From Pirellulales bacterium (lineage in GTDB: Bacteria; Planctomycetota; Planctomycetia; Pirellulales; DATAWG01), in NCBI GenBank assembly GCA_036267355.1, contig DATAWG010000098.1:62001-126000 (forward strand): a DNA stretch of 64,000 bases. Direction: 5' to 3'. The stretch's first letter is position 1, and each line of letters begins with the position of its first letter. This document shows positions 44,623-52,737 of this stretch, one piece after another. A program made the translations under genes and the position numbers. Below the pieces are notes generated by a model. The model was given only the letters and a program-made list of their open reading frames with translations. It was not told where the DNA came from and searched no databases.

Positions 44623-45264
44623 TCACGCCGCTCCTTTGCCCTTCGCTTCCGGCACTTTGAACGGCATTCCGAAGCCGCGCAACAGTTCGCGCGATTCGTC
44701 GTTGCTGTGGCCGGAAATCACGATCGTAATATTCATCCCTTGCGGACGCGTGAACTTATCCGGATTCAACTCCGGAAACACGAGCTGCTCCGACAGGCCG
44801 AGGCTGTAGTTTCCCCGGCCATCGAAGCCGTCCGGGCTCAGCCCGCGGAAGTCGCGCACGCGCGGCAGGGCCAACGCCACCAGCCGATCGAGAAACTCGT
44901 ACATCCGCAAACCGCGGAGCGTCACTTTGCAGCCGATCGGCATTCCTTCGCGAAGCTTGAAATTCGCGATCGAATAGCGGCTTTTGGTGACCACCGGCTT
45001 TTGCCCGGCGATTTGAGCCAAGGCGGCAACCGCATCTTCCAGAAATTTCTTTTCCGTGATCGCGTCGCCGACGCCCATGTTGATAATGATCTTCTGCAAT
45101 CGCGGCAGGGCCAGGCGATTGTTGCGGCCGAACTTCTGGGCCAGGGCCGGCAGGAGTTCTTTCTCGTATTTTTCCAGCAACCGGGGAACCGGCGGCTTTC
45201 CGGCCGGCGCTTCGGGAGCGGCTTCGGCTTTCTTGGATGGCTTTTTGGGTGGTTTCTTGTCCAT
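44623..45264 (-). CDS. rplE: 50S ribosomal protein L5 (uL5)
   Basis: A 213-residue protein of the 5S rRNA complex. [40 protein letters not shown] and the end [20 protein letters not shown] are family blocks. The first 25-30 residues ([20 protein letters not shown] and on) form a Lys/Pro/Ala-rich extension, so the length exceeds the usual 179. The gap to rplX is 137 bases, flanked by family C repeats. Confidence 0.97.
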   Translation of the reverse strand: MDKKPPKKPSKKAEAAPEAPAGKPPVPRLLEKYEKELLPALAQKFGRNNRLALPRLQKIIINMGVGDAITEKKFLEDAVAALAQIAGQKPVVTKSRYSIANFKLREGMPIGCKVTLRGLRMYEFLDRLVALALPRVRDFRGLSPDGFDGRGNYSLGLSEQLVFPELNPDKFTRPQGMNITIVISGHSNDESRELLRGFGMPFKVPEAKGKGAA

Positions 45265-45269
45265 GGATT

Positions 45270-45405
45270 GTAGGTCAGGCTTTCCAGCCTGACGACTTCA
45301 AGGATGTTTGCTCACCGCTGCTGCGGGATTGCTTTAAGTTGCCGGGGTCGCTTGATGCCGCATGACTTCAGTTGGGCACAAATCAGGCTGGAAAGCCCGG
45401 CCTAC
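45270..45405. repeat. Pair of family C repeats between rplX and rplE
   Basis: GTAGGTCAGGCTTTCCAGCC continuing TGAC (45270-45293) and a degenerate inverse copy, TCAGGCTGGAAAGCCCGGCC continuing TAC (about 45383-45405). Each is itself a small hairpin and together they form a larger inverted repeat. The second overlaps the end of rplX. Confidence 0.8.
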
Positions 45406-45761
45406 GTGGCAGTCGTTTCTTTTTTCTTTCGGGCGGGCGAAAGCGGGCCGATGTTCTTGCCGCAATTGGCCCGTTTGCAATAACGGTGCTTGCTGCCGTC
45501 TTGCTCGGTACGCACGCCCGTCCGGGTGCGCTTGCCGCACACGGGGCAGACAAGCATGATGTTCGAGATCGCGATCGGCATTTCCTTGGACAACCGGCCG
45601 CCGCGCGGGTTCTGTTGGCTGCGGCGCATGTGCTTCTGCACCCGGGCGACGCCTTCGACGACCACCTTATTCCGGCTGCCGAGAATGCGCAGCACCTTGG
45701 CGCGCGTCCCTTTATCGGCCCCGGCAATGACTTCCACTTGATCGTTCGAGCGGATGTGCAT
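45402..45761 (-). CDS. rplX: 50S ribosomal protein L24 (uL24)
   Basis: A 119-residue protein that helps start large-subunit assembly. The KOW domain is IRSNDQVEVIAGADKGTRAK. The end holds a zinc-ribbon-like set C72, C75, C95 and C100 (CPVC, then C-x4-C), a feature seen in many but not all uL24. The ATG at 45761 shares its A with the last base of the rplN stop codon (TGATG), so translation is coupled. A GTG one codon earlier is also possible. Confidence 0.97.
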   Translation of the reverse strand: MHIRSNDQVEVIAGADKGTRAKVLRILGSRNKVVVEGVARVQKHMRRSQQNPRGGRLSKEMPIAISNIMLVCPVCGKRTRTGVRTEQDGSKHRYCKRANCGKNIGPLSPARKKKETTAT

Positions 45762-46129
45762 CACACCACCTCACTTGCGAGACTGACGATTTTCATGAAA
45801 TTCCGATCTCGCAACTCCCGGGCAACGGCGCCGAAAATGCGCGTGCCGCGGGGATTCTTTTCATTGTCGATCAACACCACCGCGTTGCTGTCGAAGCGGA
45901 TATAGCTGCCATCGACACGGCGCGTCGGCCGCTTGCACCGCACGATGACGGCCTTCACCACGGCCTTCTTTTTCACTTCACTGCCGGGAATCACCGTCTT
46001 AACGCTGCAAACGATGATATCGCCCAGACCGGCCACGCGCCGCTTGCTGCCGCCGAGCACCTTGAAGCACATCACTTCCTTGGCGCCGGTGTTGTCGGCC
46101 ACGACGAGCCGAGTTTGCATTTGAATCAT
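45761..46129 (-). CDS. rplN: 50S ribosomal protein L14 (uL14)
   Basis: A 122-residue protein at the subunit interface. [20 protein letters not shown] is the family start and [20 protein letters not shown] followed by [19 protein letters not shown] is the family end. It follows rpsQ by 136 bases and overlaps the start of rplX. The spacer before it holds a short CACTGGCTTTGCCAGTG hairpin at 46188-46205. Confidence 0.98.
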   Translation of the reverse strand: MIQMQTRLVVADNTGAKEVMCFKVLGGSKRRVAGLGDIIVCSVKTVIPGSEVKKKAVVKAVIVRCKRPTRRVDGSYIRFDSNAVVLIDNEKNPRGTRIFGAVARELRDRNFMKIVSLASEVV

Positions 46130-46265
46130 GATCGATCGTCCGTTGTTCGTTCACTCAGGCTTTCTGGCCCGACAATCTTCGTGCGTCTCACTGGCTTTGC
46201 CAGTGCTTCGTCAATCGATCCGCAGGCACCCGCAAAGTCAGGGCACGCGGAAGTTTCTTTCCGAA

Positions 46266-46577
46266 TCAACCGGCTCCAGGCTCGCTGGTCTTCTCCGACT
46301 TCGAAGCGGCCTTCATTGCCGCCAGGTCGACCAAGCGGCTCTTGGTCACGATCCGCACCAATTCCCAGCGCTTCAACCGCGAGCGAGGACGGCTTTCCAT
46401 GATTTCGACCGTGTCGCCTTCGTGGGATTCGTTCTTCTCGTCGTGTACGTGGCACACGGTTCGGTGATGCAGGATCTTGCCGTACTTCTTATGGCGCACC
46501 AGCCGCGGGATTTCCACCCGCCGCGTCTTGCTCGCTCGGTCCGATTTCACCACGCCGATTTCGACTCGCTTGGGCAT
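46266..46577 (-). CDS. rpsQ: 30S ribosomal protein S17 (uS17)
   Basis: A 103-residue OB-fold protein that binds the 5' domain of 16S rRNA. GVVKSDRASKTRRVEIPRLV, YGKILHHRTVCHVHDEKNES and GDTVEIMESRPRSRLKRWEL are family blocks. A tail of about 20 residues (AAMKAASKSEKTSEPGAG) extends beyond the usual end. It starts 30 bases after rpmC, within a spacer of GTGAGGGTGAGGGTGAGG type. Confidence 0.97.
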   Translation of the reverse strand: MPKRVEIGVVKSDRASKTRRVEIPRLVRHKKYGKILHHRTVCHVHDEKNESHEGDTVEIMESRPRSRLKRWELVRIVTKSRLVDLAAMKAASKSEKTSEPGAG

Positions 46578-46607
46578 GACAGTTAGGGTGAGGGTGAGGG
46601 TGAGGGG

Positions 46608-46826
46608 TTAGGACGCAGACGCAGCGGCGGCGGTTTTGGCTTTGCGTTCGTTCAGGATTGTTTGGCAGCGGGCGATCAGGCGGCGCTGGCGGCGCAGCTC
46701 GCTGGGGGCGTCGAGCCGCTCGGTTTGGGCCTGCAAGCGGAGGCGGAACAATTGCTCCGCCGACTCTTTCCAGGTCAACACGATCTGCTCGTCGCTCATT
46801 TCGCGTAAGTCGGCTGCTTTCGCCAT
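46608..46826 (-). CDS. rpmC: 50S ribosomal protein L29 (uL29)
   Basis: A 72-residue helical hairpin protein at the exit tunnel. LREMSDEQIVLTWKESAEQL followed by FRLRLQAQTERLDAPSELR and RRLIARCQTILNERK matches the family. It follows rplP by 123 bases, a spacer that contains a perfect family B palindrome, and precedes rpsQ by 30 bases. A short Ala-rich tail ends the protein. Confidence 0.96.
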   Translation of the reverse strand: MAKAADLREMSDEQIVLTWKESAEQLFRLRLQAQTERLDAPSELRRQRRLIARCQTILNERKAKTAAAASAS

Positions 46827-46846
46827 GTCATCTCTCCGCCAGTCGT

Positions 46847-46903
46847 CCCTCGCTAACGCTTCGGGCTAGTGTCGTGCATACTAGCCCGAAGCGTTAGCGA
46901 GGG
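46847..46903. repeat. Family B palindrome between rplP and rpmC
   Basis: CCCTCGCTAACGCTTCGGGC continuing TAGT, loop GTCGTGCAT, then ACTAGCCCGAAGCGTTAGCG continuing AGGG. The 24-base arms are perfectly complementary and identical to those at 42235-42290. Confidence 0.92.
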
Positions 46904-46949
46904 AATCGCCGGCAATCATTCGTTTTCCAATTACAGTTCGGCCGTCTTG

Positions 46950-47366
46950 TCAACTCGCTCGGCGCCGCAAAAACCGCACCCGGACGGGCATCTTATGCGC
47001 AAGCCGGGCAAAACAAAGCCGGGCCGCTTCTTCCGTCACGCCGCTGATCTCGTACAACACCGTTCCCGGCTTGATCACCGCCGCCCAAAACTCGGGCTCC
47101 CCTTTTCCCTTTCCCATCCGGGTTTCCAAGGGAATCGAGGTTACCGACTTGTGTGGAAACACGCGCACGTACAATCGGCCTTCGCTGCGCAGATACTGCT
47201 GGGCCGCGATCCGCCCGGCCTCGATCGTTGCCGCGCTGAGCCAACCGGCCTGCGAAGCCTGGAGACCGAAATCGCCGAACACGACGCGGTTGCCGCGCGT
47301 CGCATCACCTCTTATACGTCCTCTTTGGCTTTTTCGGTGCTTGACTCTCTTGGGCATCAGCGCCAT
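46950..47366 (-). CDS. rplP: 50S ribosomal protein L16 (uL16)
   Basis: A 138-residue protein at the tRNA-binding A site. [60 protein letters not shown] and [17 protein letters not shown] are family blocks. The start is at MALMPKRV (47366) or three codons later (47357); either way it begins inside the last part of rpsC, an overlap of 53-62 bases that is much longer than the usual one or four. Confidence 0.97.
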   Translation of the reverse strand: MALMPKRVKHRKSQRGRIRGDATRGNRVVFGDFGLQASQAGWLSAATIEAGRIAAQQYLRSEGRLYVRVFPHKSVTSIPLETRMGKGKGEPEFWAAVIKPGTVLYEISGVTEEAARLCFARLAHKMPVRVRFLRRRAS

Positions 47367-48000
47367 GGCCAACTTCCTCGTACGTGCCTTGATTGATCCA
47401 AACTTGAACCCCGATATGCCCCTGCGCGGTTTTGGCTTCCGTCAGGCCGTAGTCGATCTTGGCCCGCAGGGTCGACAGCGGCATCGAGCCGGCGATCTGC
47501 TTTTCGCGGCGGGCCATTTCGGCCCCGCCCAACCGGCCGGCCAACTGGATCTTGATCCCCTTGGCGCCGGCTTCCATCGTCGTTTCAACCGCTCGCTTCA
47601 TCGTGCGCCGAAAGCTGGCCCGTTTGGCCAACTGCTCGGCAATGTCTTCGGCCACCAGTTGGGCATAAATTTCCGGGCGGCCGATTTCTTCGATCTTGAT
47701 GTTGATCCGCCGCCCCAACAGTTCCTGCAATTCGCCCTGCAATCGCTCGACTTCCTGGCCCTTGCGGCCGATGATCACGCCCGGCCGCGCGGTGTGCAAA
47801 ATCACTTTCACTTCGTCGCGGGTTCGTTCAATCTCCACTTTCGGAATGCCGGCGAACTTGTATTTATCGTGGATGAAGGCCCGGATCCTGTGATCTTCGA
47901 TCAGCAGTTCCTTGAACTCCTGCTTCGAGGCATACCAGCGGCTTTTCCAGCCTTCCATGATGCCGACACGGAATCCGACCGGATTGACTTTTTGGCCCAT
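47305..48000 (-). CDS. rpsC: 30S ribosomal protein S3 (uS3)
   Basis: A 231-residue protein at the mRNA entry. [20 protein letters not shown] is the family start. The KH domain has [20 protein letters not shown], and the C-domain has [20 protein letters not shown] followed by [11 protein letters not shown]. The last 20 or so residues ([17 protein letters not shown]) are a basic tail that lies over the start of rplP in another frame. It follows rplV by 78 bases, with a family C hairpin in between. Confidence 0.98.
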   Translation of the reverse strand: MGQKVNPVGFRVGIMEGWKSRWYASKQEFKELLIEDHRIRAFIHDKYKFAGIPKVEIERTRDEVKVILHTARPGVIIGRKGQEVERLQGELQELLGRRINIKIEEIGRPEIYAQLVAEDIAEQLAKRASFRRTMKRAVETTMEAGAKGIKIQLAGRLGGAEMARREKQIAGSMPLSTLRAKIDYGLTEAKTAQGHIGVQVWINQGTYEEVGHGADAQESQAPKKPKRTYKR

Positions 48001-48018
48001 ATTCGTTCTTCGCCTTCC

Positions 48019-48042
48019 GTAGGTCAGGCTTTCCAGCCTGAC
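48019..48042. repeat. Family C hairpin between rplV and rpsC
   Basis: GTAGGTCAGGCTTTCCAGCC continuing TGAC, identical to the copy at 45270-45293. GTCAGGCT and AGCCTGAC pair around a very short loop. Confidence 0.85.
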
Positions 48043-48078
48043 ATGATCTCCGCGATAAGCTCAATTGATCGGTTGCGA

Positions 48079-48414
48079 TTAGTACAGCGAATCCAGCGAC
48101 ACGCGAATGTGCGACATCCGCTTCTTGATCATGAACGCCATTCCTCGGGCATGTGGCTGAATGCGCTTGACGATCGGGCCGCCGTCGACCCGGGCATCGA
48201 CCACTACCAGGTTGCTGATGTTCACCGAGCGCCGATCTTCCGCGTTGCCCAGCGCGCTTTTCAACACTTTCTCCAACATCCGTGCTCCGCGGTGCGGCAT
48301 GTATTTCAGGATGTCGAGCGCTTCGTCGGCATGCTTGCCGCGGATCAGATTGGCCAGCGGACGCACCTTGCGGGCGCTGATCTGGGCGAAGCGATGGGTG
48401 GCGGTGTAGGCCAT
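48079..48414 (-). CDS. rplV: 50S ribosomal protein L22 (uL22)
   Basis: A 111-residue protein that lines the exit tunnel. RFAQISARKVRPLANLIRGK and the loop-to-end HARGMAFMIKKRMSHIRVSL are family blocks. The conserved tunnel loop is intact. It follows rpsS by 137 bases; that spacer holds the element at 48472-48550. Confidence 0.97.
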   Translation of the reverse strand: MAYTATHRFAQISARKVRPLANLIRGKHADEALDILKYMPHRGARMLEKVLKSALGNAEDRRSVNISNLVVVDARVDGGPIVKRIQPHARGMAFMIKKRMSHIRVSLDSLY

Positions 48415-48471
48415 GGCAATGAACTCTCGAACAACTCGAATGTGAAAGCGCTAATTCAACTTGCGGCTCAA

Positions 48472-48550
48472 GGGGTCGGGCACATTTTTCGGCATTACGC
48501 TTGGCGGCAATTCCAACGTCCAACCCGCCGACAAACGAGCCAGCCCCCGC
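48472..48550. repeat. Imperfect palindrome GGGGTCGGGCACATTTTTCG between rpsS and rplV
   Basis: The left arm matches the element at 44098-44174 nearly base for base; the right arm, ending GAGCCAGCCCCC, is more degenerate. Confidence 0.7.
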
Positions 48551-48551
48551 C

Positions 48552-48845
48552 TCACTTAGCGGCCGGCTCGGCTTTGGCCTTCGATGCCTTGCCGCCGTGG
48601 CCGCGGAAGGTGCGCGTCGGAGCGAACTCTCCCAACTTATGGCCGACCATGTCTTCGGTTACAAACACCTTCAAATGCAATTTGCCGTTGTGGACCAAAA
48701 ACGTCTGGCCGACGAATTCGGGGATAATGGTGCAAGCTCGCGCCCAGGTCTTGATCGGCTCGCGCTGTCCGGTCGTCTGCTGCTTTTCCACTTTGGCGAA
48801 CAGCTTCGGATCGACGTAAGGGCCCTTTTTTAACGATCTTCCCAT
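48552..48845 (-). CDS. rpsS: 30S ribosomal protein S19 (uS19)
   Basis: A 97-residue protein of the 30S head. [40 protein letters not shown] and [20 protein letters not shown] match the family. A Lys/Ala-rich tail follows. It is 129 bases after rplB; a family B-like relic (48926-48952) lies in that spacer. Confidence 0.98.
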   Translation of the reverse strand: MGRSLKKGPYVDPKLFAKVEKQQTTGQREPIKTWARACTIIPEFVGQTFLVHNGKLHLKVFVTEDMVGHKLGEFAPTRTFRGHGGKASKAKAEPAAK

Positions 48846-48974
48846 GCCGTGCTCTGCTCTGCTTTTCGATTAGTGTAGCCACGTTACTTGCGGAACACTG
48901 GCGAGGCTGCGCCAACGCCGCTGCACCCTCGGTTACGCTTCGGGCTCGTGTTCAGCACGGGCGAGTGTTTACCG

Positions 48975-49832
48975 CTAAATAATCTTCAATTGTCCGTAGC
49001 GCCGCGATTTGCGACGGCGGATGATCGCCGAGTTCGACGGCTTGCGATGCTTTCGCGTTCCGCCCCCCTTGGCGCTCTTTCCCGTCGGGCTCACCGGATG
49101 CCGGCCACCCTTCGTGCGCCCTTCACCACCACCGTGCGGATGATCGATCGGGTTCATGGCGGTGCCGCGAACATGCGGGCGGCGGCCCATCCAACGTTTG
49201 CGCCCGGCCTTGCCAAGCGAAACATTCATGTGGTCGGCATTGCCGATCGAGCCGATCGTCGCCCGGCACGCTGCCGGCACGCGGCGAATTTCGCCGCTGG
49301 GGAGCGTGAGCTGCGCCCAATCCGCCTCGCGGGCAACCAGCGTCGCACCGGATCCGGCCGAGCGGCACAATCGCCCGCCGCGGCCCGGCTGCAATTCGAT
49401 ATTGTGAACCATCATCCCCAGCGGAATGTTCTTTAGCGGCAAGCAATTGCCGACCGCCGGCGGAGCATCCGGCCCGCTCGCTACCTGAGCGCCCGCCGTC
49501 AGCCCGTCGGGAGCCAGAATATAACGCTTTTCGCCATCGACGTAGTTCAATTGCGCGATTCGCGAACTGCGGTTCGGGTCGTATTGAATCGAATCGACCC
49601 GCGCCACCACGCCATCTTTATTACGGCGGAAATCGATCAAGCGATACCGCCGTTTATGACCGCCGCCGCGATGCCGGGCGGTGATCACGCCTTGGTTGTT
49701 TCGCCCGCCAGTCATCTTCTTGCGCACCGTCAGCCCTTTGAGCGGCTTGGCGCCCTTGGTCAGATCGGCAAAGTCGCTGACGCTCGCCCCGCGGCGGCCA
49801 GGCGTAGTCGGATTGTAACGGCGAATTCCCAT
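48975..49832 (-). CDS. rplB: 50S ribosomal protein L2 (uL2)
   Basis: A 285-residue protein needed for subunit joining and the peptidyl-transferase centre. [20 protein letters not shown] is the start; the RNA-binding core has [40 protein letters not shown] contains the histidine important for activity. The length is normal (about 275). It follows rplW by 116 bases; the spacer holds two direct copies of GGCTACAGGCTGTA. Confidence 0.98.
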   Translation of the reverse strand: MGIRRYNPTTPGRRGASVSDFADLTKGAKPLKGLTVRKKMTGGRNNQGVITARHRGGGHKRRYRLIDFRRNKDGVVARVDSIQYDPNRSSRIAQLNYVDGEKRYILAPDGLTAGAQVASGPDAPPAVGNCLPLKNIPLGMMVHNIELQPGRGGRLCRSAGSGATLVAREADWAQLTLPSGEIRRVPAACRATIGSIGNADHMNVSLGKAGRKRWMGRRPHVRGTAMNPIDHPHGGGEGRTKGGRHPVSPTGKSAKGGGTRKHRKPSNSAIIRRRKSRRYGQLKII

Positions 49833-49840
49833 GTTTCTTA

Positions 49841-49874
49841 GGCTACAGGCTGTAGGCTACAGGCTGTAGGTTCC
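49841..49874. repeat. Tandem GGCTACAGGCTGTA repeat between rplW and rplB
   Basis: TTAGGCTACAGGCTGTAGGC continuing TACAGGCTGTAGG is two copies of a 15-base unit, itself partly palindromic. Similar text (CTGTAGCCTGTCGCCTTCAG) lies at the other end of the same spacer, and related strings occur near 23355, 30165 and 42180. Confidence 0.75.
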
Positions 49875-49948
49875 AAAGTTCTTGGTCTAGTTCGAGTTCG
49901 GCAACAAATGCCGTCCCTGTCGTCTGTAGCCTGTCGCCTTCAGCCTTC

Positions 49949-50284
49949 TTAAAAGAAATTGATCCGCGATTCCGAATCGAGCGTTACCACCGCTTTCTTC
50001 CAGTCGTTGGTTCGGCCGGCATGAAAACGGCTGCGGCGGGGCTTGCCGCGGCGGTTTTGAATATTCACTCGAACCACCTTGACGTTGAACAATTCCTCGA
50101 CGGCCCGATGCACGTCGCGCTTGTTCGCCAGCTTATTCACCTCGAACGCATACGCATTGTGCCGTGTCGAGCGATGCACGCCCTTCTCGGTCACCAGCGG
50201 ACGAAGGATGATCTGATGCGGCACCAAGTGCAGCTTGCCTTCGGCGGCCGTCTCATGCATCGCCGGCGTCAATTGGTGTGTCAT
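49949..50284 (-). CDS. rplW: 50S ribosomal protein L23 (uL23)
   Basis: A 111-residue protein at the tunnel exit that docks the signal recognition particle and trigger factor. LHLVPHQIILRPLVTEKGVH and YAFEVNKLANKRDVHRAVEE match the family, as does VKVVRVNIQNRRGKPRRSRF. The frame is open up to 50362, where an ATG overlaps the rplD stop codon, but the ATG at 50284 has GGAAG upstream and avoids a non-conserved extension. Confidence 0.96.
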   Translation of the reverse strand: MTHQLTPAMHETAAEGKLHLVPHQIILRPLVTEKGVHRSTRHNAYAFEVNKLANKRDVHRAVEELFNVKVVRVNIQNRRGKPRRSRFHAGRTNDWKKAVVTLDSESRINFF

Positions 50285-50358
50285 CGTCGGTAAGCTTCCA
50301 ATCGTGTATCGAATATCATTCGCCGCGAAACCCGCCGTCCAGCGGCGGGGCCGACGCA

Positions 50359-51024
50359 TCATGCACTTTCGGTCTCGGCTTGCCGGGCGCCGTTCAGGGC
50401 TTTGGCTTGCTCTTTGATCTTGTCCAGCGCGGTCTTGGTCACCAGCAATTGCGATGGCCGAAGCACGAGCCAGGCATTCAAATCGCCGACCGGAACGACG
50501 CTGACATTCGGAATATTCCGGGCCGATTTGTAAACATTCGCATCGTGCGCCGCGGTGGCCACCAGCAGCGAGCGGCCCTCGTGCTTCAAGGCGCCGATGA
50601 TGGCCGTCATGTCGCGAGTTTTCGGGGCGTCGAACTTCAATTCATCGACCACCGTGATCTGTCCGTCGCGAAGCTTCGACGCCAGCGCCATGCGTGTGGC
50701 CAGTTGCAAGGCCTTGCGCGGGAGGCGGTAGCTCCAATCGCGGGGCGATTTGGCGAAAATGTGGCCGCCGCCCCGACGGATGCCGCTGCGACGCGAGCCC
50801 GCCCGGGCATTGCCCGTCCCCTTCTGGCGATACATCTTTTTCGTCGTGCCGGCCACCATCCCGCGGCTCTTGGTCTGCGCCGTCCCCAGCCGCAAATTCG
50901 ACTGATACATCACCACGGCATCGTGCAGCAACTGCTTATTGATGCGCGGAGCGAGATCCGTCGGATCGATGTCGTAGGTTCCGACTTCTTTGCCCGTTCG
51001 ATCGTAAACTGTCAAGCTGGCCAT
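50359..51024 (-). CDS. rplD: 50S ribosomal protein L4 (uL4)
   Basis: A 221-residue protein that lines the exit tunnel and in E. coli also represses the S10 operon. The tunnel loop is seen in GTTKKMYRQKGTGNARAGSR and the following RSGIRRGGGHIFAKSPRDW. DELKFDAPKTRDMTAIIGAL and NIPNVSVVPVGDLNAWLVLR are family blocks. It follows rplC by 111 bases, a spacer containing GGGATTAGGGTTAGGGGCTA-type text. Confidence 0.97.
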   Translation of the reverse strand: MASLTVYDRTGKEVGTYDIDPTDLAPRINKQLLHDAVVMYQSNLRLGTAQTKSRGMVAGTTKKMYRQKGTGNARAGSRRSGIRRGGGHIFAKSPRDWSYRLPRKALQLATRMALASKLRDGQITVVDELKFDAPKTRDMTAIIGALKHEGRSLLVATAAHDANVYKSARNIPNVSVVPVGDLNAWLVLRPSQLLVTKTALDKIKEQAKALNGARQAETESA

Positions 51025-51135
51025 GCGATGGGGGATTAGGGTTAGGGGCTAGGGCTAGGGCTAGGGGGGTAATTTGGCTCTCGTTTGGGATCAAGGCGGC
51101 AATTCAGTTCCTCACCCTATCCCCTCGCCCTCACC

Positions 51136-51822
51136 CTACATCTTGTTCGATTGCTTCACGAATACGTATCCGCCGTTGGGGCCGGGCACGGCGCCGCGAA
51201 TCAATAGCAGATTGTGCTCGGAGTCGATCCGCACCAGCTTCAAATTGCGATTCGTGGTCCGTTCGTTGCCGTAGCGGCCGGCCATGCGTTTGCCCTTGAA
51301 CACACGCGCGGGAAACGTGTTCATGCTGGTTCCGCCGCCGTGGCGGTGCACCTTTTTCACGCCGTGGGTGGCTCGCTGGCCTTTGAAATTGTGCCGCCGC
51401 ATGACGCCCGACGTGCCGCGGCCTTTGCTCGTGCCGGTGACGTCGACCGCCGTGATTTCTTTGAAAATGTCGACCTTCAGCAATTGGCCGACGGAAAAGC
51501 CCTCGATCGGACCGCGCAGCTCGCCGACAAACCGTTTCGGCTCGCAATCCGCTTTGGCGAGAGGCTCGACGCCAGCTTTGGCTTGAGCCTTGGCACGCTT
51601 GCTATCCAAGCGGGCGACTTGGCCACGCTGGGCGCGGCTGGCAAGGCGGCGGGGTTTGTCGAGATAGCCCAACTGCACCGCTTCGTATCCGTCTCGGTCC
51701 TTCGTGCGCAATTGCAGCACGTGGCACGGCCCGGCCTCGACCACGGTCACCGGAATGGCGGCTCCGGCTTCGTCAAAAATCTGAGTCATCCCGACCTTAC
51801 GGCCGAGTAATCCAATGGGCAT
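51136..51822 (-). CDS. rplC: 50S ribosomal protein L3 (uL3)
   Basis: A 228-residue protein near the peptidyl-transferase centre. MPIGLLGRKVGMTQIFDEAG is the family start; SKGRGTSGVMRRHNFKGQRA, THGVKKVHRHGGGTSMNTFP and RVFKGKRMAGRYGNERTTNR are diagnostic. The frame opens 16 codons earlier with no family support. It follows rpsJ by 217 bases. Confidence 0.98.
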   Translation of the reverse strand: MPIGLLGRKVGMTQIFDEAGAAIPVTVVEAGPCHVLQLRTKDRDGYEAVQLGYLDKPRRLASRAQRGQVARLDSKRAKAQAKAGVEPLAKADCEPKRFVGELRGPIEGFSVGQLLKVDIFKEITAVDVTGTSKGRGTSGVMRRHNFKGQRATHGVKKVHRHGGGTSMNTFPARVFKGKRMAGRYGNERTTNRNLKLVRIDSEHNLLLIRGAVPGPNGGYVFVKQSNKM

Positions 51823-51975
51823 CGCTCGAATTCCCTGCTCGCTCTCGCCCGCGGGAGGCTCGGGGACCAAAGGTTCTTAGAACCGGCCCCGACTTACCCG
51901 CAAAGCTTCCGTGGCATAAATGCTTCCGATGTTGAGTAGTTGGCTCGCTCCGCGTCGTCCGCCCGTTCCGCGGCA

Positions 51976-52030
51976 GGCATATTCCGTATGCCGTCCGCGG
52001 TAGTATGGGCTACGGCATACGGAGTATGCC
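51976..52030. repeat. Palindrome GGCATATTCCGTATGCCGT between rpsJ and rplC
   Basis: GGCATATTCCGTATGCCGT and its complement ACGGCATACGGAGTATGCC enclose about 17 bases. Each arm is also a small palindrome (GGCATA...TATGCC). It is a further repeat type, seen once in the window. Confidence 0.85.
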
Positions 52031-52039
52031 TTCTACTTT

Positions 52040-52369
52040 CTAATGTCGGCCGCTGGCCTTGATCTTGATATCCACCCCCGCCGGCAAACTCAACTTGTTC
52101 AACGCTTCGATCGTTTTGGCTGTCGCCTGCACGATATCGATCAGCCGCTTGTGTGTGCGAATCTCGAACTGCTGCCGGGCCTTCTTGTCCACGTGTGGAC
52201 TGGAAAGCACCGTGTAGCGCTCGATCCGAGTGGGCAACGGAATCGGACCATGCACTTCCGAATTCGTCCGCTTGGCGGTGTCGACGATTTCCGCCGCGCT
52301 TTGATCGAGCACGGAGTGGTCGTACGCCTCCATCCGGATGCGAATCATTTCGTGCGAGTGTCCAGCCAC
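52040..52369 (-). CDS. rpsJ: 30S ribosomal protein S10 (uS10)
   Basis: A 109-residue protein of the 30S head, first gene of the S10 operon. [40 protein letters not shown] and [20 protein letters not shown] are family blocks. I use the GTG at 52369 ([12 protein letters not shown]), which has GGAGA upstream; the ATG at 52348 would give the commoner 102-residue form but has a poorer site. rpsL, rpsG and fusA are not upstream in this window. A promoter stands at 52511-52539. Confidence 0.97.
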   Translation of the reverse strand: MAGHSHEMIRIRMEAYDHSVLDQSAAEIVDTAKRTNSEVHGPIPLPTRIERYTVLSSPHVDKKARQQFEIRTHKRLIDIVQATAKTIEALNKLSLPAGVDIKIKASGRH

Positions 52370-52737
52370 CGTCGTTCTCCGCTCAGGATTTGAATCCGGC
52401 ACACCGCCTGGGCACGCGGCGAACGCGGGCAAATCCGGTCTCTCATGGAAACCATATCGCCACGCATCACGCACCCCACGCTAACCAAGCCCCCGTTAGG
52501 GAAGCCAGCAATCTTAAAACCTCGGCCGCAGCCTGTCAACGGCCGATACGGCGAAATTTCTTTTCGGCGCAACCATTTCCCGCTCACGCGATTTGGATAA
52601 AGGGATCGAGTGGCGCGATGGATGGCTGCCACGTCCCGCTGCCTTCAGCGGGCATGCGCAATCTTGATGGGGCCAACATGCCCACGCAAAGTCGTGGCCA
52701 TGCCACCCGGCGCAATGCTCGACGCGAACTGCGGCGA
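52370..52737. other. 368-base leader and promoter region of the S10 cluster
   Basis: It separates rpsJ from the methyltransferase-like gene, both on the minus strand. It contains the promoter at 52511-52539 and thus an mRNA leader of roughly 135 bases. A GGCATG-rich stretch around 52650-52720 is seen, but no gene. Confidence 0.6.
52511..52539 (-). promoter_or_regulatory. Promoter of the S10-spc-alpha cluster
   Basis: Read on the minus strand, TTGACA (52539-52534) is a perfect -35 box and TAAGAT (52516-52511) a fair -10 box, with exactly 17 bases between. It points toward rpsJ and is the best promoter seen in the window. Confidence 0.62.
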
